Shown here one piece after another: positions 56,081 to 64,000 of a stretch of 64,000 bases of DNA. Location of the stretch: the NCBI GenBank assembly GCA_964619065.1, contig CAZUCC010000003.1:1-64000 (forward strand). Direction: 5' to 3'. Made by a program: the position numbers and the translations under genes. The DNA comes from JANXUC01 sp964619065. Lineage in GTDB: Bacteria > Acidobacteriota > Terriglobia > Terriglobales > Acidobacteriaceae. Positions within the stretch are counted from its first letter, which is position 1, and each line of letters begins with the position of its first letter. The notes below the pieces were generated by a model. That model ran no database searches. It had not been told where the DNA came from and worked only from the letters and a program-made list of their open reading frames with translations.

Positions 56081-57979
56081 CTAGGGCGAGGAGCTATTAA
56101 CTATACCGTTAATGGCCTCCGCGATCTGAATCCCATTATGTTCCAAAGTCTTCCCCGTCGCACGGCTCAATTCGACTTTTGCTTTTTGGTAGATCGTCAT
56201 GGCGGTAACCAAGTCCAGCTCCGCCAGGGCTAAATCGCGCTGGGCGGTCATGGTTTGCAAGCTCGATCCCGCTCCCAGGGTCTGCTCTTTCTGCGTGATT
56301 TCGAAGGTACGCGCCGACAGGTCACGAGCTTTACGGGCAGCCTCCAAGCGGGCGCGGGATTGTTCCAGGGCATACTGCGCGTTGCGGACTTCAATCCGGA
56401 TCTGCTTTTTGAGCTGTTCCATACGCAGCTCCGCCTGACGATATTCGAGTTCGGAGCGGTATTGGTCAGCTTTCGCGACTCGGTTGCGGAAGGGGATGTT
56501 CAAGTTCAGTCCGACGTAGTAGTCCGGCGAAGAATTGTTGAACGCATTCCCAATGGCTCCTCCCAAATCCGTGGGCAGTAAGGAGGAATTGCTTCCTTTG
56601 AATACCGGATTCAACTCCCCCGCCAGCCCAGTCCCTCCGTAGAACCCTATCGCTGAGAGGGATGGCAGCAGAGCATTGCGCGCGGCTTTGCGGCTGATCT
56701 GACGATTCTGCAGATCCACGTCAGATTCGAGCAGCTCGGGGCGGGCTTGCACGGCTTGAGCGATCAATTCCAGGATCGGCGGACTGGTTTCGGTGTCCAG
56801 AGTCTGAAGACGGTCCGTCGGCACTACCGGCATTTCTTCCAGAACGGCATCATCCAGGCTTCGCGTAAGTGCATTTTTGATCAAGGACTCTTGCAATTGC
56901 AGGTTGGTTCGAGCGACGGTCAAATCCTGGTCGCGACGGGAGACCTCGGCCTCCGCGCGCATCACATCCATCGCTGGGATGCTTTCCAGTTGCAATTGCT
57001 TCCTGGCATTGTCCAAGCTTTGGTTAGCAAAGGCCAGGGACTGTTCATTCACCTTGGACTGCTCGTAGGCACTCACCAGATCCCAATAGATGTTCTCAAT
57101 CTGCGTGACCGTGGCAATAACTTGATCACGAAACGCCATATCGGAAATCTTTTTGTTGTTCTTGGCGATGCGGAGATAGCGCAAATTGGGTCCGAAACCG
57201 AAGCCGGCAAGCAGTTCCTGCCGAAAGGTGAAGCGATAGAAAGAGTTCAAAGACGGTGATAATTGGGTATTCACACTATTCGTGGTTACGCGGTTATTGT
57301 CGAACTCAAAGGAAAGCGAGGTTCCGGTGGGGAAAGCTTGGTCGTAGTTGAAATTCACGAGTCCCACGTTGGTATGCAGAGTGGGTACGCCGTTCAGTTG
57401 GGTATTGGTCAGTGCCTGCGTCTGATGCTCGCTTCCCCCATTGATGTTGATGGACGGATCGTAAGAAGAAACAGCCGTTCCGGCCCCTAGCGTCGATTGC
57501 ACCAAACCCGAGGCACCTGCTCCGGCGCCGCCTGCGCCACTGGACGTACCACCAGCTCCCGCTCCAGGAGCGCCCGCACCAAAACCACCCACACCGCCCC
57601 CAGGGGTTCCCTGCACCACGCCGGTATTTACGCCGCGAAAGGTCCCTCCAGCTTTGGTCCGCAGAATATCCATGTTGGCAATGGGCAGGTTGTACCGGGC
57701 AATTGCCAAGTCGAGATTGTTCTCCAAGGCCAGGCGGATTGCGTCTTTCAGCGATAAGTAGAGCTTGCCATCGCGAACGAGCTGCCCCAGCAGAGGAGAA
57801 TTCGTAAGTTGTGGTGCGGGTACTTCCTCCGGTAAATATGCACTCAGCGGGTTGTGTGACTTTGGCATGTTGAAAGAGGCAGAGGCAGTTGTCTGCGCCG
57901 ATGCCATAGCAGTAAGGGCAGCGAGGAACCATCCTAAAAACTGTTTCTTCAGTCCTGGCGCTTGTCGAGGCTTCCTCAT
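56081..57979 (-). CDS. TolC-family outer membrane efflux protein
   Basis: The 632-residue protein has a signal region (about 10-30) and two outer-membrane efflux domains: AIRLALENNLDLAIARYNLP (about 77-96), ERFNYDQAFPTG-like barrel (NFNYDQAFPTGTSLSFEFDN), and the second half with LELIAQAVQARPELLESDVD and LNLNIPFRNRVAKADQYRSE. A Gly/Ala-rich insert (GGVGGFGAGAPGAGAGGTSS, about 128-147) is unusual and makes it longer than the 450-500 typical of TolC. Its start ATGA overlaps the ATPase stop, so they are coupled. It would form the outer-membrane duct for the permeases. Confidence 0.92.
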   Translation of the reverse strand: MRKPRQAPGLKKQFLGWFLAALTAMASAQTTASASFNMPKSHNPLSAYLPEEVPAPQLTNSPLLGQLVRDGKLYLSLKDAIRLALENNLDLAIARYNLPIANMDILRTKAGGTFRGVNTGVVQGTPGGGVGGFGAGAPGAGAGGTSSGAGGAGAGASGLVQSTLGAGTAVSSYDPSININGGSEHQTQALTNTQLNGVPTLHTNVGLVNFNYDQAFPTGTSLSFEFDNNRVTTNSVNTQLSPSLNSFYRFTFRQELLAGFGFGPNLRYLRIAKNNKKISDMAFRDQVIATVTQIENIYWDLVSAYEQSKVNEQSLAFANQSLDNARKQLQLESIPAMDVMRAEAEVSRRDQDLTVARTNLQLQESLIKNALTRSLDDAVLEEMPVVPTDRLQTLDTETSPPILELIAQAVQARPELLESDVDLQNRQISRKAARNALLPSLSAIGFYGGTGLAGELNPVFKGSNSSLLPTDLGGAIGNAFNNSSPDYYVGLNLNIPFRNRVAKADQYRSELEYRQAELRMEQLKKQIRIEVRNAQYALEQSRARLEAARKARDLSARTFEITQKEQTLGAGSSLQTMTAQRDLALAELDLVTAMTIYQKAKVELSRATGKTLEHNGIQIAEAINGIVNSSSP

Positions 57980-58683
57980 TGCTTGACCGCCTCATAGGGT
58001 TGAAACTCCGGATTTGCAGTGTCGTTCACCATCCAGCCGTCCCGCAGCTGAATTGTGCGGGAACCATAGGCCGCGTTCGTTTCCGAGTGGGTTACTTGAA
58101 CGATCGTTGTCCCCTGCTGGTTGAGTTCGCGAAAGAGTTCCATAATTTCATTCGCCTGCGAGGAGTGCAGGTTTCCCGTAGGCTCGTCGGCAAGTAAGAG
58201 CGCAGGCTTGTGAATCACGGCTCGCGCAATTCCCACTAGCTGTTGCTGGCCACCCGAAAGCTGACTGGGGAACAAATCTTTTTTGGCGACAATCTGAAAA
58301 CGATCGAGGGTATCGGCTACCAGGCTCTGCCGCTGGCGATGCGGAACATCTTTATAGGAGAGCGGAAGATCAATGTTTTCCCGCACGGTCAGTTCATCGA
58401 GCAGGTGATAACTTTGAAATACCATCCCGATGTTGCGCTTGGCCAACTCGCTGCGCGCCTTGCGTTTCATCTGGTGGACTGCCTCTTCACGGAACCAGTA
58501 CTCGCCTTGCCAGGCATCGTCGAGTAGAGCAAGGACATTTAGTAAGGAAGACTTCCCCGCTCCGGATGGCCCCATGATCGTGATGAATTCGCCTTCACGA
58601 ATGTCGAGGTGGACGCGGCGCAGGACCCACGTCTGGCCCGCGGGAGTTTTATAGCTTCGTTCCAGGTTTTTTAGTTGAATCAT
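57976..58683 (-). CDS. ABC transporter ATP-binding protein (MacB/LolD type)
   Basis: The 235-residue protein has Walker A GPSGAGKS (38-45), Q-loop Gln90 (GMVFQSYHLL), signature LSGGQ (142-146) and Walker B LLLADEPTGNL (about 163-173). It resembles the ATPases that pair with FtsX-like permeases (MacB, LolD, BceA). It is the only ATPase for the adjacent permeases. The ATG at 58683 (MIQLKNLERSYK) has GAGAAG upstream. Overlaps the TolC-like gene by 4 bp. Confidence 0.94.
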   Translation of the reverse strand: MIQLKNLERSYKTPAGQTWVLRRVHLDIREGEFITIMGPSGAGKSSLLNVLALLDDAWQGEYWFREEAVHQMKRKARSELAKRNIGMVFQSYHLLDELTVRENIDLPLSYKDVPHRQRQSLVADTLDRFQIVAKKDLFPSQLSGGQQQLVGIARAVIHKPALLLADEPTGNLHSSQANEIMELFRELNQQGTTIVQVTHSETNAAYGSRTIQLRDGWMVNDTANPEFQPYEAVKQ

Positions 58684-58706
58684 AGTTTTATCACTTCTCC
58701 AAATCT

Positions 58707-61127
58707 TCACTCGTAGCGCAGCGCGGCCATGGGATCGACCTTCGTTGCTCGACGCGCCGGGATATAGCAAGCGACGAGAATCAATACCAGAACCAGCCAG
58801 GGCACAACTGAAAATGTAGCTAAATCTCTTGGACTCACTCCGAACACCAGGCTGGCCATCAGGTGCGCCAATGCGAAAGCGCCAATCAAGCCCACAACCA
58901 CGCCGACCAGAGCCAGCTTCGCACCTTGTTTCAGGATCAAGAACAGAACGCTTCGCCCTTGTGCTCCCAGTGCTATGCGGATGCCAATCTCCCGTGTACG
59001 CTGCGAAACCGAGTATGCCATGACGCCGTAGATCCCCACACCAGCCAGAGCCAGCGCCAATCCCGCAAACGCCCCAATCAACCACATGTCCAAGCGCCGC
59101 AACGAGCCCGACTCCTCGACCATTTCCTCCATGCCTTTAACGTCGTAAAGCGGCACCGTCTTGTCTACATCTCCCACTGCGGACCGAATCGAACTCAGCA
59201 GACCTGCAGAAGTTTGGCTGCGCACGGCGAAACTCATGCTGCCCTCGAGCAGCGGCAGAAATGCCGGCGGCATTTGGTTGTATGGGTAATAGGCAGTCGG
59301 CTCAATGTCGACATCCGCGGCCCAGTGATGAACATCCGCTGCCACACCAACTACGAGGAACCAGTCCCCTCCTGGCATCGCGGGCTTTACACGTTTGCCG
59401 AGAGGATTCTCATTGGGCCAATACAACTTGGCCAGACTCTCGCTCACGACCGCGACATGGAGCGACGCCGCAGTGTCGTGCTCCGTAAACTCCCGTCCGC
59501 TCAATAGGGATGTCTGCAGGCCAGTGAAGTAGCCCGGACCGATAGCGCGAAGACGGGCGACGATAGGAATCTCTGACGGCGGAGGCGGCGTGCCTTCGAT
59601 CTCGATTGGCATCGACGGATCCGTCCCGCTCATGGGAAGGTTTCTCGCCAGTACCGCCGATTGAACCCCAGGCAGCGCTCGCAGCCGGTCCGATACCTGC
59701 TGGTAGAAGAGCGGAATGCGATCGCCCGAGAATTGCGCAGGTGCCGCGACGCGAAAGGTCAACACTCCTTCCGGATTGAACCCTGGGTTCACTGTCTCCG
59801 CGCGCCATAAACTTCTGAGCGACAGGCCGGCTCCAATGAACAGCATCGACGCCAACGCGGTTTCCAGAACCACCAGCACAGCACGATGTTTGCCGAGGCC
59901 TCCACTGCTGCCTCGGGCTCCTTCTTTCAGCGTTTCACTTAAGCTCGCCTTCGATCCTTCCCACGCCGGGGCAATTCCAAAAAGAATTCCGACTACGCCG
60001 CAGAGAATGGCGGTATAAGCAAGCACGGTAGGATCGATGGCGATGGTATCCGCTGAGGGAATACTCGAGGGATGAGCCAGCCGCAGCGCCCTGACCGCAA
60101 TCCACGCCAGTCCTAACCCAAACACGCCGCCCATCATCGCCAGAAGCACGCTCTCGGTCAGTAACTGCCGGATCATCCGCAGGCGGCTCGCACCTAGCGC
60201 CGTGCGAATGGAGATCTCGCGCTGCCGCGTCGTTCCGCGCGCCAGCAACAGGTTGGCTACGTTCGAGCAAGCAATTAACAAAACAAAAGCGACCGCCCCC
60301 ATCAGTAGCAGCAATACTGGTTTGATTGTTCCATTTATAAAATCACTGACGGGCTGCAAGGTCGCTCCGAAACCGCCCTCCCCCGCCGGATCCTGTGCTT
60401 TCAATCGTGCAGCGATCGAATCCAATCCCGTTTGTACTTGTTCCTGGCTACTGCCCTGGGCAAGCCGTGTAAAAGCAAAAAGCCAATGCACATTTCGCGC
60501 TGAAGCTTGTGCGTTGACCGATTCCAGTTGCAGCGGAATCCAGAACAGCTCTTTGTCGGATAGGACATGAAATCCGGGCGGCATGACACCGACGACTGTG
60601 TAGGGAACGCCATCGAGGTTTACGGCTTCGCCCAATACGTCGCGTCGCGAAGCAAAACGCGTGGACCATAGTGCATGACTTAGGATCGCAACCGCCCCAG
60701 CTCCCGGGCGATCTTCGTCCGCGGAAAACGTCCGGCCCAGAATCGGTTGCACTCCCAGAACCGGCAACAAGTCGGAGTTGGCTTTCCCTCCGGCGATCCG
60801 CTCCGGAAGATTTTTTCCGCCGAGATTCTTTCCCACCGCCGAAAAGGCGCCCATATGTTCGAGAAAACCGCCCTGCTGACGCATCTCCAGGAAAGCCGGG
60901 GTAGAGAAAGCATTCGGAGTGCCGTTGGACATTGTCTTCCATAAAACCATCACACGGCTGGAATCCCGGAAAGGCAACGAATGGAACAGCACGGAATTGA
61001 TCACGCTGAACATCGCCGTATTGGCGCCGATGCCTAAAGCCAGCGTGATAACCGCAACCGCAGTGAAGCCTGGCGACTGACGCAGCATGCGCAAGCCGTA
61101 GCGGATATCCTGAAGAACGATTTCCAT
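58707..61127 (-). CDS. ADOP-family MacB-like permease
   Basis: An 806-residue permease: MEIVLQDIRYGLRMLRQSPG at the start, first helix (AVITLALGIGANTAMFSVIN), MacB-like periplasmic domain, three-helix block (about 270-410), second periplasmic domain and final FtsX block with YGVMAYSVSQRTREIGIRIA, ending VDPMAALRYE. The start at 61127 has GAGGAGGAAC upstream; longer frames enter the previous gene. It is 23 bp from the ATPase gene and 8 bp from the next permease, so all are co-transcribed. Confidence 0.92.
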   Translation of the reverse strand: MEIVLQDIRYGLRMLRQSPGFTAVAVITLALGIGANTAMFSVINSVLFHSLPFRDSSRVMVLWKTMSNGTPNAFSTPAFLEMRQQGGFLEHMGAFSAVGKNLGGKNLPERIAGGKANSDLLPVLGVQPILGRTFSADEDRPGAGAVAILSHALWSTRFASRRDVLGEAVNLDGVPYTVVGVMPPGFHVLSDKELFWIPLQLESVNAQASARNVHWLFAFTRLAQGSSQEQVQTGLDSIAARLKAQDPAGEGGFGATLQPVSDFINGTIKPVLLLLMGAVAFVLLIACSNVANLLLARGTTRQREISIRTALGASRLRMIRQLLTESVLLAMMGGVFGLGLAWIAVRALRLAHPSSIPSADTIAIDPTVLAYTAILCGVVGILFGIAPAWEGSKASLSETLKEGARGSSGGLGKHRAVLVVLETALASMLFIGAGLSLRSLWRAETVNPGFNPEGVLTFRVAAPAQFSGDRIPLFYQQVSDRLRALPGVQSAVLARNLPMSGTDPSMPIEIEGTPPPPSEIPIVARLRAIGPGYFTGLQTSLLSGREFTEHDTAASLHVAVVSESLAKLYWPNENPLGKRVKPAMPGGDWFLVVGVAADVHHWAADVDIEPTAYYPYNQMPPAFLPLLEGSMSFAVRSQTSAGLLSSIRSAVGDVDKTVPLYDVKGMEEMVEESGSLRRLDMWLIGAFAGLALALAGVGIYGVMAYSVSQRTREIGIRIALGAQGRSVLFLILKQGAKLALVGVVVGLIGAFALAHLMASLVFGVSPRDLATFSVVPWLVLVLILVACYIPARRATKVDPMAALRYE

Positions 61128-61135
61128 GTTCCTCC

Positions 61136-63550
61136 TCACTCGTAGCGCAGCGCCACCATGGGATCGACCTTGGCAGCTCGTCGCGCGGGAACATAGTTCG
61201 CCAGCAGTGCAACACCCGCTAGACAAAGGGCTACCAAAACGAATGTCAGAGGATCGGTCGCGCTTACTCCAAAAAGCAAACCTGCAATCAATCGCGTTAG
61301 TCCCAAAGAGACCGCAATCCCGAGCAAGACGCCGATACCGGCAAGACTCATTCCCTGCTTCACTACCAGCTTCAGCACATCGTCCCGCTGCGCTCCCAAG
61401 GCCATACGAATTCCAATCTCGCGGGTGCGTTGCGACACTGAGTACGCCATTACGCCATAGAGGCCAATCGCAGCCAGTAGCATAGCTAGGCCGGCAAAAA
61501 TAGTGAGCAATAACATGGTGAACTTTCGCCGCAACGCGGAGTTGGCGATCACCTGCACCATGGTTTGGACACGGTCCAGCGGCACATTCTTATCCACGCT
61601 CCAGACAGCGTTCTGTGCGGCCGATGTCAACGCGGTGGGATCAGAGAGAAAAGTTCGAACCGCCATAAATGCCGAAGGCCAATGCGCTTGCCCGAACGCA
61701 AGGTAGATTTCCGGACGCGGAGAAGATTCAAGTGCCGTATGTCTAACATTGCCAACCACTCCGACGATCTGGAGCTTGTCGCTCATCGGGCCAAATTCCG
61801 CGATGAATTGGCCAATGGGATCTTGGCCGGAAAGAAATTTCTGAACGAAGCTTTGATTCACCACAGCCACATGCGCCGTGGTCTCATCATCGTGTCCAGT
61901 GAAATTCCTCCCCTGTAACAGGGGGATGCCCATGGCATGAAAATAGCTGGGTGTGCTGACCCGGATATCCGCGAGATAATCTTTGCGATCGCTGCCAGGA
62001 ATCGTGAAACTGCGGGAACTATTTCCTCCCGACAAAGGCAGCCGGCTCACGGCACCGGCAGACTGTACTCCGGGCAGCACCTGCAAACGGTCGACTACCT
62101 GCTTGTAAAAAGCATCTTGTTGGACAGGGCTGGCGGACGAAGGCAGACCAACGCTGAATACCAGCAAATGCTCGGGAGCAAAACCGGGATCGACGTGCAT
62201 GAGCTGGGCGAAGCTCTTGACTAACAATCCGGCGCCGATTAGCAGGACAAGAGAGAGGCCGACTTCGGCGATCACCAGCGCGGAACGAATGCGTCCGCGG
62301 CCTCCGCTGCTTCCCCGTTCCCCCTCCCTTAGGGACTCGTTTAGGTTCGCGCCTGAGGTTTGCCACGCTGGCGCTAATCCAAACAGAATTCCGCTCAGAA
62401 CGGAAAGCGCTACGCTGAAACCGAGTACCTCTTTGTTCAGGCCGATTTCCTTGAAATTGCTGATATCAGCGGGGCTCAGGGCTATCAGGCCGGGAACGGC
62501 CCACGCCGCAAGTAAAACTCCCAACGCTCCACCGCAAAGCGCCAGCAGAATGCTTTCCGTAAGCAATTGACGAACCAGGCGCACACGGCTAGCCCCCATG
62601 GCCGCACGTATGGAGACTTCTCTAGCGCGCGCAGTGGCGCGTGCGAGCAAAAGGTTGGCTACATTGGCGCATCCAATCAGAAGAACAAAAACCACCGCCG
62701 CCAACAGCACCAACAATATCGGCCGAATATCGCCCACCACGGAATCCTGCATGCGCATGAGGCCAACCCCGACGCCGTCATTTGCGCTGGGATACTGTTT
62801 TTCAAGCCGCCCGGCAATCGTATTCATTTCGGTGTTCGCCTGTTGCAGCGTCATTCCTGGCTTGAGGCGAGCCCAAACGTCGAGGTAGTTGCGATCGCGC
62901 ATCTGCCGCGGGTCGTCGTTGGGAGAAAGCGGATGCGTTGGAACTCCCCACGGTGACGGCACCCAGAGCTCGCCATACTCGTCGGGAGTAAAATTGGGAG
63001 GCATGACTCCGACAACTGTGTACGGCTGGCTGTCCAAGGTTATGTTTTGGCCAACCAAGGCACGGTCTGCGCCGTAGCGGCGTTTCCAAAGATTGTGACT
63101 GAGCACAACTACATGGTCGCGACCCGATTGTTCATCTTCGGCGAGTAAGCTGCGCCCTAACAGGGGGCGAGTGGCAAAGAGGGTAAAGAAGCTGGCGGTA
63201 GTCATCGTGCCCCGGATGCGCTCGGGCCTGTCTCCATCGGCTAGGTTGTACTGCCATCCTCGTCCGGCAGCCATTGCGGAGAAGACGTGATTCTGCGCGA
63301 CCCAATCCTGATAGTTAGCCGGTGACGAAGCGAAGCGCGATTCGCCGGTGTTGTCGGTTTCTGCGAGTGAGACAATACGATCCGATTCCGGATACGGAAG
63401 CGGATGCAACAAGACTACATCGACGACGCTGAAGATAGCGGTCGTGCTAGCAATTCCTAAAGCAAGTGCAATCACCGCCACCGCAGTGAAACCCGGACTC
63501 TTGCGAAGCTGGCGAAGAGCGTAGCGAAGGTCTTGGAGCAGTACGTTCAT
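61136..63550 (-). CDS. ADOP-family MacB-like permease
   Basis: An 804-residue paralogue of the neighbour: MNVLLQDLRYALRQLRKSPG, IALALGIASTTAIFSVVDVV, a periplasmic domain (about 45-270), central helices (LVLLAAVVFVLLIGCANVAN), and the final FtsX block with YGVMAYSVSQRTREIGIRMA, ending VDPMVALRYE. Tandem permeases with one ATPase suggest a hetero-oligomeric or alternative-partner exporter. Substrate unknown. Confidence 0.92.
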   Translation of the reverse strand: MNVLLQDLRYALRQLRKSPGFTAVAVIALALGIASTTAIFSVVDVVLLHPLPYPESDRIVSLAETDNTGESRFASSPANYQDWVAQNHVFSAMAAGRGWQYNLADGDRPERIRGTMTTASFFTLFATRPLLGRSLLAEDEQSGRDHVVVLSHNLWKRRYGADRALVGQNITLDSQPYTVVGVMPPNFTPDEYGELWVPSPWGVPTHPLSPNDDPRQMRDRNYLDVWARLKPGMTLQQANTEMNTIAGRLEKQYPSANDGVGVGLMRMQDSVVGDIRPILLVLLAAVVFVLLIGCANVANLLLARATARAREVSIRAAMGASRVRLVRQLLTESILLALCGGALGVLLAAWAVPGLIALSPADISNFKEIGLNKEVLGFSVALSVLSGILFGLAPAWQTSGANLNESLREGERGSSGGRGRIRSALVIAEVGLSLVLLIGAGLLVKSFAQLMHVDPGFAPEHLLVFSVGLPSSASPVQQDAFYKQVVDRLQVLPGVQSAGAVSRLPLSGGNSSRSFTIPGSDRKDYLADIRVSTPSYFHAMGIPLLQGRNFTGHDDETTAHVAVVNQSFVQKFLSGQDPIGQFIAEFGPMSDKLQIVGVVGNVRHTALESSPRPEIYLAFGQAHWPSAFMAVRTFLSDPTALTSAAQNAVWSVDKNVPLDRVQTMVQVIANSALRRKFTMLLLTIFAGLAMLLAAIGLYGVMAYSVSQRTREIGIRMALGAQRDDVLKLVVKQGMSLAGIGVLLGIAVSLGLTRLIAGLLFGVSATDPLTFVLVALCLAGVALLANYVPARRAAKVDPMVALRYE

Positions 63551-63559
63551 GATTCCTCT

Positions 63560-64000
63560 TTACTCGTAGCGCAACGCCACCATGGGGTCGACCTTGGTTG
63601 CGCGTAACGCTGGCACATAGCTGGCCACGATCGCAGTGAAGGCGAGGACCACGCACACACTGACGTAAGTAAGCGGATCGCGTGGCGGAATCTGGTACAG
63701 GAGTGATTCAATCAGCCTGGCCAAAGACAAGGCTCCGGCGATACCAGTCACGGTACCCGCCAAAGTCAATACTGTGCCGCGGCCCAGGACCATTGCCAGC
63801 ACGCTCTCTCGCGTGGCGCCCATTGCCATGCGTATGCCAATTTCGTGGGTCCGCTGTGCAACGGTTTGTGCCATCACGCCGTAGAGTCCAACCGCCGTGA
63901 GCACAAGGGCCAGCGTGGCAAAAAGTCCCAGCAATAAGGTTTGAAAACGTGCGCGGCCTAAATCTAGCGCAAGATAGTCCTCCATGGTGCGAACGGCGTA
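63560..64000 (-). CDS. ADOP-family MacB-like permease, N-terminal part beyond window
   Basis: The C-terminal 147 codons of another permease: the frame stays open to the right edge (YAVRTMEDYLALDLGRARFQ), with the last FtsX helices (LLLGLFATLALVLTAVGLYG, then QTVAQRTHEIGIRMAMGATR) and the same ending VDPMVALRYE. It lies 9 bp from the next permease. A periplasmic adaptor (MacA/HlyD-like) might lie further upstream, outside the window. Confidence 0.9.
   Translation of the reverse strand, partial: YAVRTMEDYLALDLGRARFQTLLLGLFATLALVLTAVGLYGVMAQTVAQRTHEIGIRMAMGATRESVLAMVLGRGTVLTLAGTVTGIAGALSLARLIESLLYQIPPRDPLTYVSVCVVLAFTAIVASYVPALRATKVDPMVALRYE

Overview
The window reads as a chromosomal segment from an Acidobacteriota genome (class Terriglobia-like). 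The grounds are inference from gene families: four MacB-like 'ADOP' permeases, HAF-repeat and tectonin-repeat secreted proteins, an ECF sigma factor of the TIGR02999 type paired with a TPR Ser/Thr kinase, many Tat or Sec secreted glycoside hydrolases, and BshC. No plasmid, CRISPR array, rRNA or ordinary tRNA gene was seen. Genes are densely packed on both strands with short intergenic regions, several of which hold short palindromic repeats.

Layout. 1-2024: pnp (cut by the left edge) and rpsO, reverse strand. 2185-5603: HAF-repeat protein, a glycine-zipper stress protein, an FMN reductase and a small secreted protein. 5863-15209: threonine synthase, secreted GH3 beta-glucosidase, a secreted protein of unknown function, a zinc-ribbon/Sel1 membrane protein, a GH13 enzyme and a class I aminotransferase. 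15437-20322: an orphan ADOP permease, then an ECF sigma / RskA-type anti-sigma / PH-domain operon. 20328-25544: mnmA and iscS (tRNA thiolation), an aldo/keto reductase and a GH35-like beta-galactosidase. 25828-36804: a secreted Gln/Ala-rich protein, Tat amidase, citrate synthase, APC permease, then a reverse-strand run of GDPD, mazG, GNAT acyltransferase, N-acylamino-acid racemase-type enolase and FAD oxidoreductase. 36930-47002: small membrane protein, Fsr-like MFS exporter, phospholipase C, bshC, a sugar-related set (TolB-like propeller protein, IolE-like isomerase, Gfo/Idh oxidoreductase) and a lipoprotein.

47280-53129 is the most unusual part. A complete tmRNA gene (ssrA) is followed by a small genetic island. 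A 31-bp exact copy of the ssrA 3' end (47621-47651) recurs at 53099-53129 as a direct repeat. Between the copies lie a decayed tyrosine integrase, a tectonin-repeat secreted protein, a Ser/Thr kinase with a TPR-like tail and its ECF sigma factor. This fits an integrative element that used ssrA as attB and then lost its integrase.

53209-64000 is one reverse-strand run: at least three ADOP permeases, a MacB/LolD-type ATPase, a TolC-type outer membrane protein, an NtrC-type sigma-54 response regulator and an NtrY-like histidine kinase. It looks like a self-regulated export operon that continues past the right edge.
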